The translations under genes and the position numbers were made by a program. A stretch of 64,000 nt of DNA from a virus. The stretch spans positions 26,169 to 90,168 of the IMG/VR virus record IMGVR_UViG_3300021600_000005. One strand, given 5' to 3'. Shown here piece by piece: positions 32,292 to 40,943 of this stretch. The notes beneath the pieces were generated by a model that worked only from the letters and a program-made list of their open reading frames with translations, had not been told where the DNA came from and did not search any database. The first letter of the stretch is position 1; each line of letters begins with the position of its first letter.

Positions 32292-34354
32292 TCAATCTTT
32301 TTTTTCTTTCTTGTTTTTTTTGGTTTTTCTTCAATTTCATTTTGATTATCAGGCAAAAGTATTTTAACCAAGTTGTTTTCTGAAGTCAAAGAATAGTTAC
32401 CATTTTCGATAATGTTACCTTTAATAATTTCTTCAGATATAAAATCTTCTATTTTATCCTGAATAGCTCTTTTTATTGGTCTTGCACCATATGTTTCATC
32501 AAACCCAACTTCAGAAATTAAATTTAAGACTGTTTCATCAAAAGTTATATTATAATTTAAACCAATTAACCTTTTAGATAGAACATCCAATTCTATAGTT
32601 ACTATTTTTTTAATATCTTCTTTAACCAACGCGTTAAAAATTACTATTTCATCAACTCTATTTAAAAATTCAGGAGAAAAAAAGTTTTTAAGTTCTTTTT
32701 TTAACACATCTCTACGATGTTCTTCTTCAGCATATGAATTATTAATAGTTTTAAATCCAACTCCAGTTCCAAAATCTTGTAATTTTTTTGAACCAATATT
32801 AGAGGTCATAATGATTACACAATTTTTAAAATTAATTTTTTTACCTAAACTATCCGTTAAATGTCCTTCATCTAGTACTTGAAGTAACGTTGAAAAAATA
32901 TCTTTATGGGCTTTTTCAACCTCATCAAATAAAATTACAGAATACGGTCTATTTTTAACTTGTTCAGTTAATTGTCCTCCATCTTCATAACCAACATACC
33001 CACTAGGAGCTCCAATTAATCTTGATATAGTGTGTTTTTCTTGATATTCTGACATATCCACACGAATTAAATTATCTTCACTACCAAACATTTCTTTTGC
33101 TAATTTTTTGGCCAATAACGTTTTACCAACACCTGTTGACCCGAGAAAAATAAAAGAACCAATTGGTTTATTAGGGTCTTTTATACCTAACCTATTTCTT
33201 CTAATTGATTTTGCAACTTTTAATACCGCTTCTTCCTGACCAATAACTTTACCAGATAAATTATCTGCCAATTTTGATAATAAAACTGTTTCGTCAAAAT
33301 TTAATTTTGTAATTGGAATTTTAGTCATATTTGATACGACCTCATAAACCAAGTCAATTGTGATTATTTTCTTTTTTATTAAGAGTTCTTCTTCAAATTT
33401 TTTCTTTTCAGAACTTAATTTATCTAAAATTTTCTTTTCTTTATCTCTAAGATTTGCGGCCTCTTCATAGTTTTGTTTTTTAACAACATCTATTTTTTGT
33501 TGTTTAATTTTTTGCGCCTGTTCTTTCAAATCGTCAATAACAAATGGCATTTTAACTTCAACCTGACTACGAGCTCCAACTTCATCAATAATATCAAATG
33601 CTTTATCTGGGAATTCTCTGTCTGTAATATATCTTTCAGACAAATCAACACATAACGATAAAACTTCATCACTATAGAGTACTTTATGAAAAGTTTCATA
33701 TTTATCCTTAACATTTTTAAGGATTTCTAAGGTTTCTTTTTTACTTGTTGGGTCAATTATTACTTTTTGAAAACGTCTTTCTAATGCTCCATCTTTTTCA
33801 AAGTTTTTTCTATACTCATCTAATGTTGTTGCTCCAACACATTGAATTTCACCTCTAGCTAACGCTGGTTTAAATATATTAGAAGCGTCTAAAGAACCTG
33901 AAGAATTACCGGCTCCAACGATTGTGTGTATTTCATCAATAAAAACAATAATATTAGATTGAGACTGAAGTTCATCTATAATAACTTTCATTCTTTCTTC
34001 AAATTGACCTCTGTATTTAGTTCCGGCAACAATTGAGGTCATATCTAATGAAACTACTCTTTTATCCGCTAAATTTCTTGGACAATCACCATTATATATT
34101 TTTATTGCTAACCCTTCAATAATAGCCGTTTTTCCACTTCCTGGAGCCCCAATAATAATTGGGTTATTTTTTTTACGTCTAGATAAAATTTGAGCAATTC
34201 TCATTATTTCACGTTCACGTCCAATTACCGGGTCAAGTTTACCTTCCTCCGCCAATTTTATTAAATCTCTACTAAAGTTATCTAAAACTGGTGTTGGGGA
34301 GTCAGAATCTTTTTTTGGTTTTTGTTTACCATCATTTTCTACAGAATCGGTCAT
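32288..34354 (-). CDS. ClpC/ClpA-like AAA+ unfoldase
   Basis: A 688-residue protein with two AAA+ modules. D1: Walker A GAPGSGKTAI, Walker B VFIDEIHT. D2: GSTGVGKTLLAKKLA, GAPSGYVGYEDGGQL, ILFDEVEKAH, sensor EFLNRVDEI. Between them is a UVR-like coiled segment (KKQNYEEAANLRDKEKK), as in ClpC. The usual N-terminal adaptor domain is missing; it begins with about 20 charged residues and ANFSRDLIKL-like entry. FGTGVGFKT sits where the ClpP-docking loop lies in ClpC, so it could recruit host ClpP. A basic KKTRKKKK tail follows. Confidence 0.9.
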   Translation of the reverse strand: MTDSVENDGKQKPKKDSDSPTPVLDNFSRDLIKLAEEGKLDPVIGREREIMRIAQILSRRKKNNPIIIGAPGSGKTAIIEGLAIKIYNGDCPRNLADKRVVSLDMTSIVAGTKYRGQFEERMKVIIDELQSQSNIIVFIDEIHTIVGAGNSSGSLDASNIFKPALARGEIQCVGATTLDEYRKNFEKDGALERRFQKVIIDPTSKKETLEILKNVKDKYETFHKVLYSDEVLSLCVDLSERYITDREFPDKAFDIIDEVGARSQVEVKMPFVIDDLKEQAQKIKQQKIDVVKKQNYEEAANLRDKEKKILDKLSSEKKKFEEELLIKKKIITIDLVYEVVSNMTKIPITKLNFDETVLLSKLADNLSGKVIGQEEAVLKVAKSIRRNRLGIKDPNKPIGSFIFLGSTGVGKTLLAKKLAKEMFGSEDNLIRVDMSEYQEKHTISRLIGAPSGYVGYEDGGQLTEQVKNRPYSVILFDEVEKAHKDIFSTLLQVLDEGHLTDSLGKKINFKNCVIIMTSNIGSKKLQDFGTGVGFKTINNSYAEEEHRRDVLKKELKNFFSPEFLNRVDEIVIFNALVKEDIKKIVTIELDVLSKRLIGLNYNITFDETVLNLISEVGFDETYGARPIKRAIQDKIEDFISEEIIKGNIIENGNYSLTSENNLVKILLPDNQNEIEEKPKKTRKKKKID

Positions 34355-34448
34355 ATGTTTTTTTTTAAAAATATAACTAATAAAAATAAAAAACTCAACC
34401 TATTAAAAATTAAGTTTATAATTTTATAAAATTTAATATATTTAAATT

Positions 34449-34691
34449 ATGGCAATTAAAAAAGAAACAATAGAAGGTACAAAGATTATTAATGAAATTG
34501 ATTCTAGTAACTTATCAAAAACCGAATACGATACTGAAACTAAAAAACTTTTAGTTGAGTTTAAAAATGGTTTAAAATATGAATATTATGAAGTCCCTCA
34601 TAAACTACACGTTCAATTTAGAATGTCTGAATCTCAAGGTAAATTTTTTAGTTTAAATATCTCAAAAACATATAAGTATAAAAAAATATAA
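34449..34691 (+). CDS. KTSC-domain protein
   Basis: An 80-residue protein. SSNLSKTEYDTETKKLLVEF, YEYYEVPHKL and SQGKFFSLNI match the KTSC family pattern (S..I...YD....L.V.F..G..Y.Y..VP). This small domain is common in phages and in fusions with RNA- or DNA-related proteins; its exact role is not known. Stands alone between Clp and the wall-hydrolase fusion. Confidence 0.85.
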   Translation: MAIKKETIEGTKIINEIDSSNLSKTEYDTETKKLLVEFKNGLKYEYYEVPHKLHVQFRMSESQGKFFSLNISKTYKYKKI

Positions 34692-34721
34692 TATTAATAT
34701 TTATTATGATATTTATTGTCA

Positions 34722-36767
34722 ATGAGTAATTTAAAAAACATTTTATCTAGTTTTAAACTTAGAAATACTTTAAACCTTAAAATTTGGGAGTTATCAGATA
34801 AAGATAAGGATTCAAATAACACTACTAATAATTATAAAATTTACCCTGAAGTCAGAGAAAGACTTTTAGAAATTGCTTATCGTTTTATAGATAGTTTTGA
34901 CATTGAGGTTGTTATTGATGATATCATAATAACAGGTTCGTTAGTTAATTTTAACTGGTCAAAATTTTCAGATGTTGATTTACACGTTTTAATAAATTTT
35001 AAACAATTTCCAGAAAAACATAGACCTCTTTATGTTGAATTATTGGACCTTAAAAAAGTTCTATTTAATTTAAAGTATAATATAAAAGTTAAAGGATTTG
35101 ATGTTGAATTATACGCTCAAGATAAATCAGTAACTAGTTTTAGTTCTGGAGTTTATTCCGTATTGTTTGATAAGTGGGAAAGTTTCCCTAACAAAGAAAA
35201 AGTTGAAATTGATAAAGAAGCGATTTTGAATAAAACAAATCAATGGACACAAATTATTGATTCCGCAATTGAAGAGGCTTCCGATAAAAATTTAGAAGAC
35301 GGGTTAAAAATACTTAACAAATTTAAAGATAAATTAAAAAAATATAGAACAAGTGGATTAGAAGAAGGTGGTGAGTATTCAAATGAAAATTTAGTTTTTA
35401 AAGCCTTAAGAAGAAATGGGTACATTGGAAAATTATATGATTTTAAAAATAAGTTAATGAGTAATAAATTATCATTAACTGAATCTTATTTAAATGAAGC
35501 GAACACCTATGGTTTCCCTGAAGGTAATGTTGATTCGGGGAAGGTATTAACAGGCGGTGTTGGAGGTAATTGGGGTGGTTCTATGGATATTGCGTTAGAA
35601 ATATTAAGTTTTGCTAAAGATTGTAAAGGAGGGGATATAGTTGTTTCATCACAAAAAAGAAGTAGGAAAAAAACCGCATCTGGTAATGTTTCCGACCATT
35701 ACGTTGGTAATTTAGGGGCATATGCTGTAGATATACCTACGAGTGGGAAACAAGGAGATGAATTGCTCTCATGTATAATGGAAAAATGGAATGGGGGGTC
35801 TAATAAAGATTATAAGGGGGGTAAATGGTTAAACGTTAATGTTGGAGAATATAGATACCAATTTGGTTGGAGGGTTAAGGACCACTATGACCATATTCAT
35901 GTTGGGGTTAAAAAAAATAACATAAAGTCAGGAATTGATACTGATTCTGAAATAAAAAATGAATTAGTTACTGATGCAGAAAAATCAGAATTTTTAGAAG
36001 AACTTAAATCAATTGCAAATTCTGATAAAACATTTAAAAATCTTAAAACAGATGGTAATAGAATCCCATACGACCCTGATGTTGAAATAATTCAAACTTC
36101 ATTACAATTTTTAGGGTTTTTATTGCCAAAATGGGGTGTTGATGGAAAATTTGGACCTGAAACCGAAGCGTCGTCAAATGGATTTAAATCAAAGTATCTT
36201 CCAATACTTAAAAAATTTAAACATTTAATATCGTCTGAAAAAAATGTTTTAACAAGTGATGATATAAAAGTATTATACGCTTCTTTACTTGAAGAAGGTT
36301 TTGAAGAGTCTGATTTAACCGGTATACAAAAAAAGTCTGATTTTAGTAAAATGGATATTGGAGATGATAAAGAATTTTATGAACAAATTCTTAACTGTGT
36401 AGGAGCCCCAATAACGGAAGAAAATTTAAAATTTTTATATGCTTGGAGGCAAGCAGAAAATGCTAACGCTGCTAATAACCCTTTCAATACTACTATGCCA
36501 TTTAAAAACGCCACACTTTACGGAACAAATAAGGCAAAAGTAAAAGAATATCAAACACGTCAAGATGGTCTTGAAGCAACTTGTAAAACACTTAACTTAA
36601 GTTATTATACATGTATTGTTGATGGACTTGTTAATGACATTGGGGCTGAACTTATTTCAACAAAATGTGACTCCGCATTAAAAAAATGGGGGACTCATGC
36701 AACTACTCCATTAATAACAAAGGTATTAAAAGGTAAAATTGACCCACCACCAATTGCTACATCATAA
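34722..36767 (+). CDS. Multidomain effector: nucleotidyltransferase, M15-like peptidase, PG-binding, lysozyme-like
   Basis: A 681-residue protein from ATG 34722 (a TTG at 34716 is less likely). Leader MSNLKNILSSFKLRNTLNLK ends in IWE/L. Residues about 55-145: nucleotidyltransferase fold (IITGSLVNFNWSKFSDVDLH, GS...DxD). About 265-410: M15-type peptidase (SDHYVGNLGAYAVDI, DHYDHIHVGV). About 440-500: PG_binding_1 (GVDGKFGPETEA). C-terminal 120: lysozyme-like (WRQAENANAANNPFNTTM). Two ATATTTAT elements (34697, 34709) precede it. An enzyme acting on wall and probably nucleotides or RNA in one chain is unusual. Confidence 0.85.
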   Translation: MSNLKNILSSFKLRNTLNLKIWELSDKDKDSNNTTNNYKIYPEVRERLLEIAYRFIDSFDIEVVIDDIIITGSLVNFNWSKFSDVDLHVLINFKQFPEKHRPLYVELLDLKKVLFNLKYNIKVKGFDVELYAQDKSVTSFSSGVYSVLFDKWESFPNKEKVEIDKEAILNKTNQWTQIIDSAIEEASDKNLEDGLKILNKFKDKLKKYRTSGLEEGGEYSNENLVFKALRRNGYIGKLYDFKNKLMSNKLSLTESYLNEANTYGFPEGNVDSGKVLTGGVGGNWGGSMDIALEILSFAKDCKGGDIVVSSQKRSRKKTASGNVSDHYVGNLGAYAVDIPTSGKQGDELLSCIMEKWNGGSNKDYKGGKWLNVNVGEYRYQFGWRVKDHYDHIHVGVKKNNIKSGIDTDSEIKNELVTDAEKSEFLEELKSIANSDKTFKNLKTDGNRIPYDPDVEIIQTSLQFLGFLLPKWGVDGKFGPETEASSNGFKSKYLPILKKFKHLISSEKNVLTSDDIKVLYASLLEEGFEESDLTGIQKKSDFSKMDIGDDKEFYEQILNCVGAPITEENLKFLYAWRQAENANAANNPFNTTMPFKNATLYGTNKAKVKEYQTRQDGLEATCKTLNLSYYTCIVDGLVNDIGAELISTKCDSALKKWGTHATTPLITKVLKGKIDPPPIATS

Positions 36768-36846
36768 TAATTAATTTTAATTATAACAATTTGAATTAAT
36801 TATATATTTATATAAAAATAATTTATTTAAAAAAAAAATAAAAAAA

Positions 36847-38166
36847 ATGGGAAATTTAAGACCTATAGGAAGTGAAAAACTCACAGGAATGGAAAAAATT
36901 AATCGTATGATTGAAATTTCAAGATACAATGAGAGCATTCCTAAATCAATCAATGAAGATAAATCAGTTGAATTTAGTAAAACTTTAACTGATGGTAACA
37001 ATTATATCATCCAAAAAGAAAAAAGTGGATACGTAATTAAACGTACTATAACAGAATCAGATTCAAATTATGAGTATATTGAACCTATGAAAAATAGGAA
37101 ATATTATTCTTCATATTCAACAGCGCTAAAAAGGTTGAATCTTATTTCAAATGAAATTAATAAAATTGAAGGTTCTAATGAAAACTTATCTCTTTTTGGA
37201 GAAAGTGATGAATCTACAAAATATTTTTTAAAATTCGGAGAAAAAAACGAACAAACCGCTCCGGCAACAGCTCCAACCCCGGTTCCAGCTCCGGCTCCGG
37301 CTCCAGCACCAGTTCCAGAACCATTACCTACCGAAACCCCTTCACCTGAAGAAGATGAAGATTTAGATTTTGGTGATGAAATCGAAACTGATGATGATGA
37401 TATGTCAAACGACGACGAACCTGTTACATTAAAAACAATTCAAAAATTAACTGGTAAGTTAGCTCAAAAATTAAGAGCGTTTTCTTCAGACGAAGAAAAC
37501 AAAATGTCATCTAACGATGTTAAATACGTAATCAATTCTGTTTTATCAGCGTTAGATTTAAATTCATTAGAAGATGAAGATAAAGAAGAAATTATGTCAA
37601 AATTTGAAGGTGGTGATGAGTTATCAGACGAAGAACCAATGGATAATAATGATATGAATGATGAAGATGACGATACCGATATGGGTGGAGAAGAAGTAAC
37701 TTCTGAACCTCCGGCAAATCCTGAAGGTGAAATGGGCGAATCTAACCATTACCGTTCATTTGATAGTGATGATAATTTTGGACATGATGATTTTGACCAT
37801 AATGAGTTTGACACATACAAAAATTTACATCATAAATACGGTAACAATAAGAGAAATAACCCATTTAAAATGGGTCATCAAATGGATGATATTTTTTCAG
37901 AATCAAAAATTGAAAAAGTATTAAGTAAATATTTTTTATTAAGTAAAGATGAAAAACAATTAAATGAGTCAATTAAAAAAGAAAAAATTAACCTTAATAA
38001 AAAAATAAAAAATTTATCAGAATCTATTAGTCAAGAAGTTGTATCAAGACAAATTATTGAAAAAAACCCAAATGCGAAATTTTTAGGTAAAACTAAAAAA
38101 TCAATTTTGGTTTTTGAAGTAAAAAATCGTAAAATTGGTGTTTCTTCTAATGGTGAAATTATATGA
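36847..38166 (+). CDS. Acidic virion-type protein with Pro/Ala linker
   Basis: A 439-residue protein: N-terminal domain (to about 135) with leader-like LTGMEKINRMIEISRYNE/S; a PVPAPAPAPAPV linker; a very acidic middle (DFGDEIETDDDDMSNDDE); a central helical domain (LTGKLAQKLRAFSSDEENKM); and a C-terminal domain with FLGKTKKSILVFEVKNRKIG. ATATTTATA (36804-36812) precedes it by 34 bases. First of a close-packed run of genes to terminase. Probably a virion or scaffold component; no named family. Confidence 0.7.
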   Translation: MGNLRPIGSEKLTGMEKINRMIEISRYNESIPKSINEDKSVEFSKTLTDGNNYIIQKEKSGYVIKRTITESDSNYEYIEPMKNRKYYSSYSTALKRLNLISNEINKIEGSNENLSLFGESDESTKYFLKFGEKNEQTAPATAPTPVPAPAPAPAPVPEPLPTETPSPEEDEDLDFGDEIETDDDDMSNDDEPVTLKTIQKLTGKLAQKLRAFSSDEENKMSSNDVKYVINSVLSALDLNSLEDEDKEEIMSKFEGGDELSDEEPMDNNDMNDEDDDTDMGGEEVTSEPPANPEGEMGESNHYRSFDSDDNFGHDDFDHNEFDTYKNLHHKYGNNKRNNPFKMGHQMDDIFSESKIEKVLSKYFLLSKDEKQLNESIKKEKINLNKKIKNLSESISQEVVSRQIIEKNPNAKFLGKTKKSILVFEVKNRKIGVSSNGEII

Positions 38167-38576
38167 GTTATTTAATTTATTTAAATGAATTAGGTCCAAA
38201 CTACAAAGGAGATAATATATACGAATTTATTTTTTCTGATAGTTTAGAAGATGTTTGGGGGGAATCTTGGGAATCAAATCCCGCAAATGGTTACCCACAA
38301 CCACCTGATTTGGAATTAATAAGTAAAGTAGCAGTTTTAAAAAACGACAAATTAAAATTTAATGTAATTCAAAATTCTGATTATTTTTCAATGATTGATT
38401 GTAAAGATGACATTATATCGTTGGGATGGGAAATAGAAAATGAATTTGTTAACTATAGTATTAATAAACGATTATCTTTTAGGTTTGGAGAATCTGAAGA
38501 AATTGTAAAAAATAAACTATATGAAAGAGATATAGTTTTAGAATTTGAAAAAAAAATAACATATGAAAGCAAGTAG
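38163..38576 (+). CDS. Hypothetical protein
   Basis: A 137-residue protein (MSYLIYLNELGPNYKGDNIY start). Its ATG overlaps the previous stop as ATGA. WGESWESNPANGYPQPPDLE is a recognisable loop seen, to my knowledge, in small proteins of T4-like phages next to structural genes. Beta-rich; function unknown. Confidence 0.68.
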   Translation: MSYLIYLNELGPNYKGDNIYEFIFSDSLEDVWGESWESNPANGYPQPPDLELISKVAVLKNDKLKFNVIQNSDYFSMIDCKDDIISLGWEIENEFVNYSINKRLSFRFGESEEIVKNKLYERDIVLEFEKKITYESK

Positions 38577-39579
38577 ACAAATATTAGAACTGATTAATCA
38601 TGGTTTTAAAAGTAATCTTTTAATTAATTTAAATGAAAATCAAATAACTGCCTTACATAATAGATTAGTCGAGGTTAAAAAAGAAAGTAAAGAACAAGTT
38701 ACTCCAGTAGAAAAACCGGCGACAAAAAGTTATAAAATTGGAAATCAAGGGGGTAATATTCCACCAAGCTCGACAGGGTATGATATAACTAAAAGCCCAA
38801 GTGGTGAAATGATGGCAACACCTGAAATGAAAGAAAACAAAAATTTTATACAAAAAGCTAATTCAAAAATTAAAAAAAAAGGAACTGAAGGTAAATTTGG
38901 AGCTTGGTGTAAAAAACAAGGTTTAGATTTTAATGGTGAAGTAACTAAAAAATGTATAGATAAAGCCATGAAATCGGAGGATTCTTCCGTTGTTAAAATG
39001 GCAAATTTTGCAAATAACATTGGTGGGTTTCATAACGCTAAACATAAAAACGACACTAAAAAAGTTGAAAGTAAAGAAGGCTATTCAGACATTTTAAAAT
39101 CAACTTATTCAAGAGCGGTTGGAAATAACATTTCTAAAATGGTACCACATGTTAAATTTGGGGAAAATTTAGAAAAAAAGATTTCTAATTTATTAGAAAA
39201 ACATTTACCGGCAAAAATGAGTAAAAAAGATTTTATTAATCTTATAAATTATAAAAACAATATTTTAGAATCATCTAAGGAAACTGCTCCGGTTAAAACT
39301 CCTCCAAAAGTAAAACCAGGAACAAAACCAAATACTCCAGATACTCCTTACAAACCTAAACCTGGTGTTAAACCAGCTCCTAAGGCAGAAAAGAATGAAA
39401 TGGTTGAAAATGAAACTGCTCCAGTTAAAACTCCACCAAAAGTAAAACCAGGAACAAAACCAAATACCCCAGACACTCCTTACAAACCTAAACCGGGAAC
39501 TAAACCGGCACCTAAAGCTAAAAAGAATAATATGCCAAATTGGTTAACATATTCTTCAATAGGGTTAAATCTTAATTAA
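38563..39579 (+). CDS. Virion-type protein with C-terminal Lys/Pro repeats
   Basis: A 338-residue protein. Helical start (SRQILELINHGFKSNLLINLNE/N) with a leader-like site near residue 26. Centre has EGKFGAWCKKQGLDFNGEVT...NFANNIGGFH, a Cys-bearing basic module common in phage small proteins. The C-terminus holds two near-identical copies of about 36 residues (ETAPVKTPPKVKPGTKPN...), then a short end. It overlaps the previous gene by 14 bases and precedes the next by two. Likely internal head protein or DNA-contacting protein. Confidence 0.7.
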   Translation: MKASRQILELINHGFKSNLLINLNENQITALHNRLVEVKKESKEQVTPVEKPATKSYKIGNQGGNIPPSSTGYDITKSPSGEMMATPEMKENKNFIQKANSKIKKKGTEGKFGAWCKKQGLDFNGEVTKKCIDKAMKSEDSSVVKMANFANNIGGFHNAKHKNDTKKVESKEGYSDILKSTYSRAVGNNISKMVPHVKFGENLEKKISNLLEKHLPAKMSKKDFINLINYKNNILESSKETAPVKTPPKVKPGTKPNTPDTPYKPKPGVKPAPKAEKNEMVENETAPVKTPPKVKPGTKPNTPDTPYKPKPGTKPAPKAKKNNMPNWLTYSSIGLNLN

Positions 39580-39580
39580 T

Positions 39581-40927
39581 ATGAGTTTAAATATAGATAT
39601 GGAAAAAAAAATTAAAGAAAGTCAAGGACTTAAACGTACATTAGTAAACGAAAGTTTAACAAAAAAAGAAAGAAATATTATTAACTCAGTTAAAAAAATG
39701 ATTTCTGAAGCTCCTATTGACTATGAAGGACCTGAAAGAATGGACCCAAATATCGAAAACACAATTACAAAAAAAGAAACCCCATTTCATGGAAACCCGG
39801 CTGTACCTAAAGAAAATCGTGATTTTCTTGAAGTTGTTTCTTCTAAAAGATTTAAAGATTCCGTAGAAAAAGTAAGACGTTATTTAGGAGATACTACTAT
39901 TTTACAAGGAAGAAATCCAGTTAATGATTTAATGCAAATGGCGATGGGTGGTCTTCAAAAAATTATGTCCATAGAATCTAGACATAAAGAATATCTTGAA
40001 AAATTAGCAGTTGAATTAGTTAAAAAAGAATTAGGTATTCCAAAAGGAAGTCTTCAATTTGATGCTAAATTAATACATGGAGGAATGTCAGCCGCTGAAG
40101 GTATGAGAGAAAAACCTGAAGAGCCGGATGAAGAAGAAATTGAAGATGCATTTAAAAATGCTGAAGAAAATCCAAATAAATTAAAAGATTTTGCGGATGA
40201 ATTTGAAAAGTTTAATTTAGAAAAAGCAAAACGAAGATTTATTAATTCTTTAATTCAAGGAGCCGCTTTTAAAGGTGGTCATATGTATGTTTTAATGTCA
40301 GATAAAATAAATCAACTAAACCCAGAATTAATGAACCTTTATGGTGTTACCCAATCATTAATGGAACACTTATATTGGATTTATCCGGATATGGAATCAA
40401 TGGCAGCGTCAGGTGGAGGTCAAATGGGACAATCTGAAATTGACGACGAAACCGACCCCCCAACAGTAATTGCAAGAGCTGGAACTTTTCCATTATTAGT
40501 ACATGAACTTGTTAAAGGTGTTTATGAAGTATTTGGTACACATGGTTTACCTGATGACCCTAAACAATCTGAAATGGTTCAAGGGGCTGAAGATACTTTA
40601 CCTGCAGAAATATGGGATTCTAGATTAGGTCCAATATTTTGGGAAAAATTGCAAGACACATATCCTGACGAACTTTTTGAAGAAGACACTAAATTTATTC
40701 AACATTATTTATTTGTTCGTTTTTCAAAAATTTCAGCGAAAGATTTTTTAAAATTAGCAAACTCAATTTTAAAAGGAGATAGTGCTGGTAAACAAGCCAT
40801 CCAAAGAATGGTAAATGAAATTATTGCAGATTTAAAAAAACAAGATTTAGAACAAGCATTAGGGTCTAGTAACGATGACAATGACGATGACGTTGATGAT
40901 GTTGACTTATCTTCATTAGGGCTGTAG
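39581..40927 (+). CDS. Virion-type protein upstream of terminase, with leader
   Basis: A 448-residue protein. Leader MSLNIDMEKKIKESQGLKRT, then LVNE/S and a good site at residue 43 (KKMISE/APIDYEG). A mostly helical body with GNPAVPKENRDFLEVVSSKR and LLVHELVKGVYEVFGTHGLP, ending in an acidic stretch (NDDNDDDVDDVDLSS). It sits immediately before the terminase gene. A portal-region or head-completion role is plausible. No small terminase is recognised nearby; this protein is too long and shows no helix-turn-helix. Confidence 0.7.
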   Translation: MSLNIDMEKKIKESQGLKRTLVNESLTKKERNIINSVKKMISEAPIDYEGPERMDPNIENTITKKETPFHGNPAVPKENRDFLEVVSSKRFKDSVEKVRRYLGDTTILQGRNPVNDLMQMAMGGLQKIMSIESRHKEYLEKLAVELVKKELGIPKGSLQFDAKLIHGGMSAAEGMREKPEEPDEEEIEDAFKNAEENPNKLKDFADEFEKFNLEKAKRRFINSLIQGAAFKGGHMYVLMSDKINQLNPELMNLYGVTQSLMEHLYWIYPDMESMAASGGGQMGQSEIDDETDPPTVIARAGTFPLLVHELVKGVYEVFGTHGLPDDPKQSEMVQGAEDTLPAEIWDSRLGPIFWEKLQDTYPDELFEEDTKFIQHYLFVRFSKISAKDFLKLANSILKGDSAGKQAIQRMVNEIIADLKKQDLEQALGSSNDDNDDDVDDVDLSSLGL

Positions 40928-40943
40928 TATATTACTACAAATT

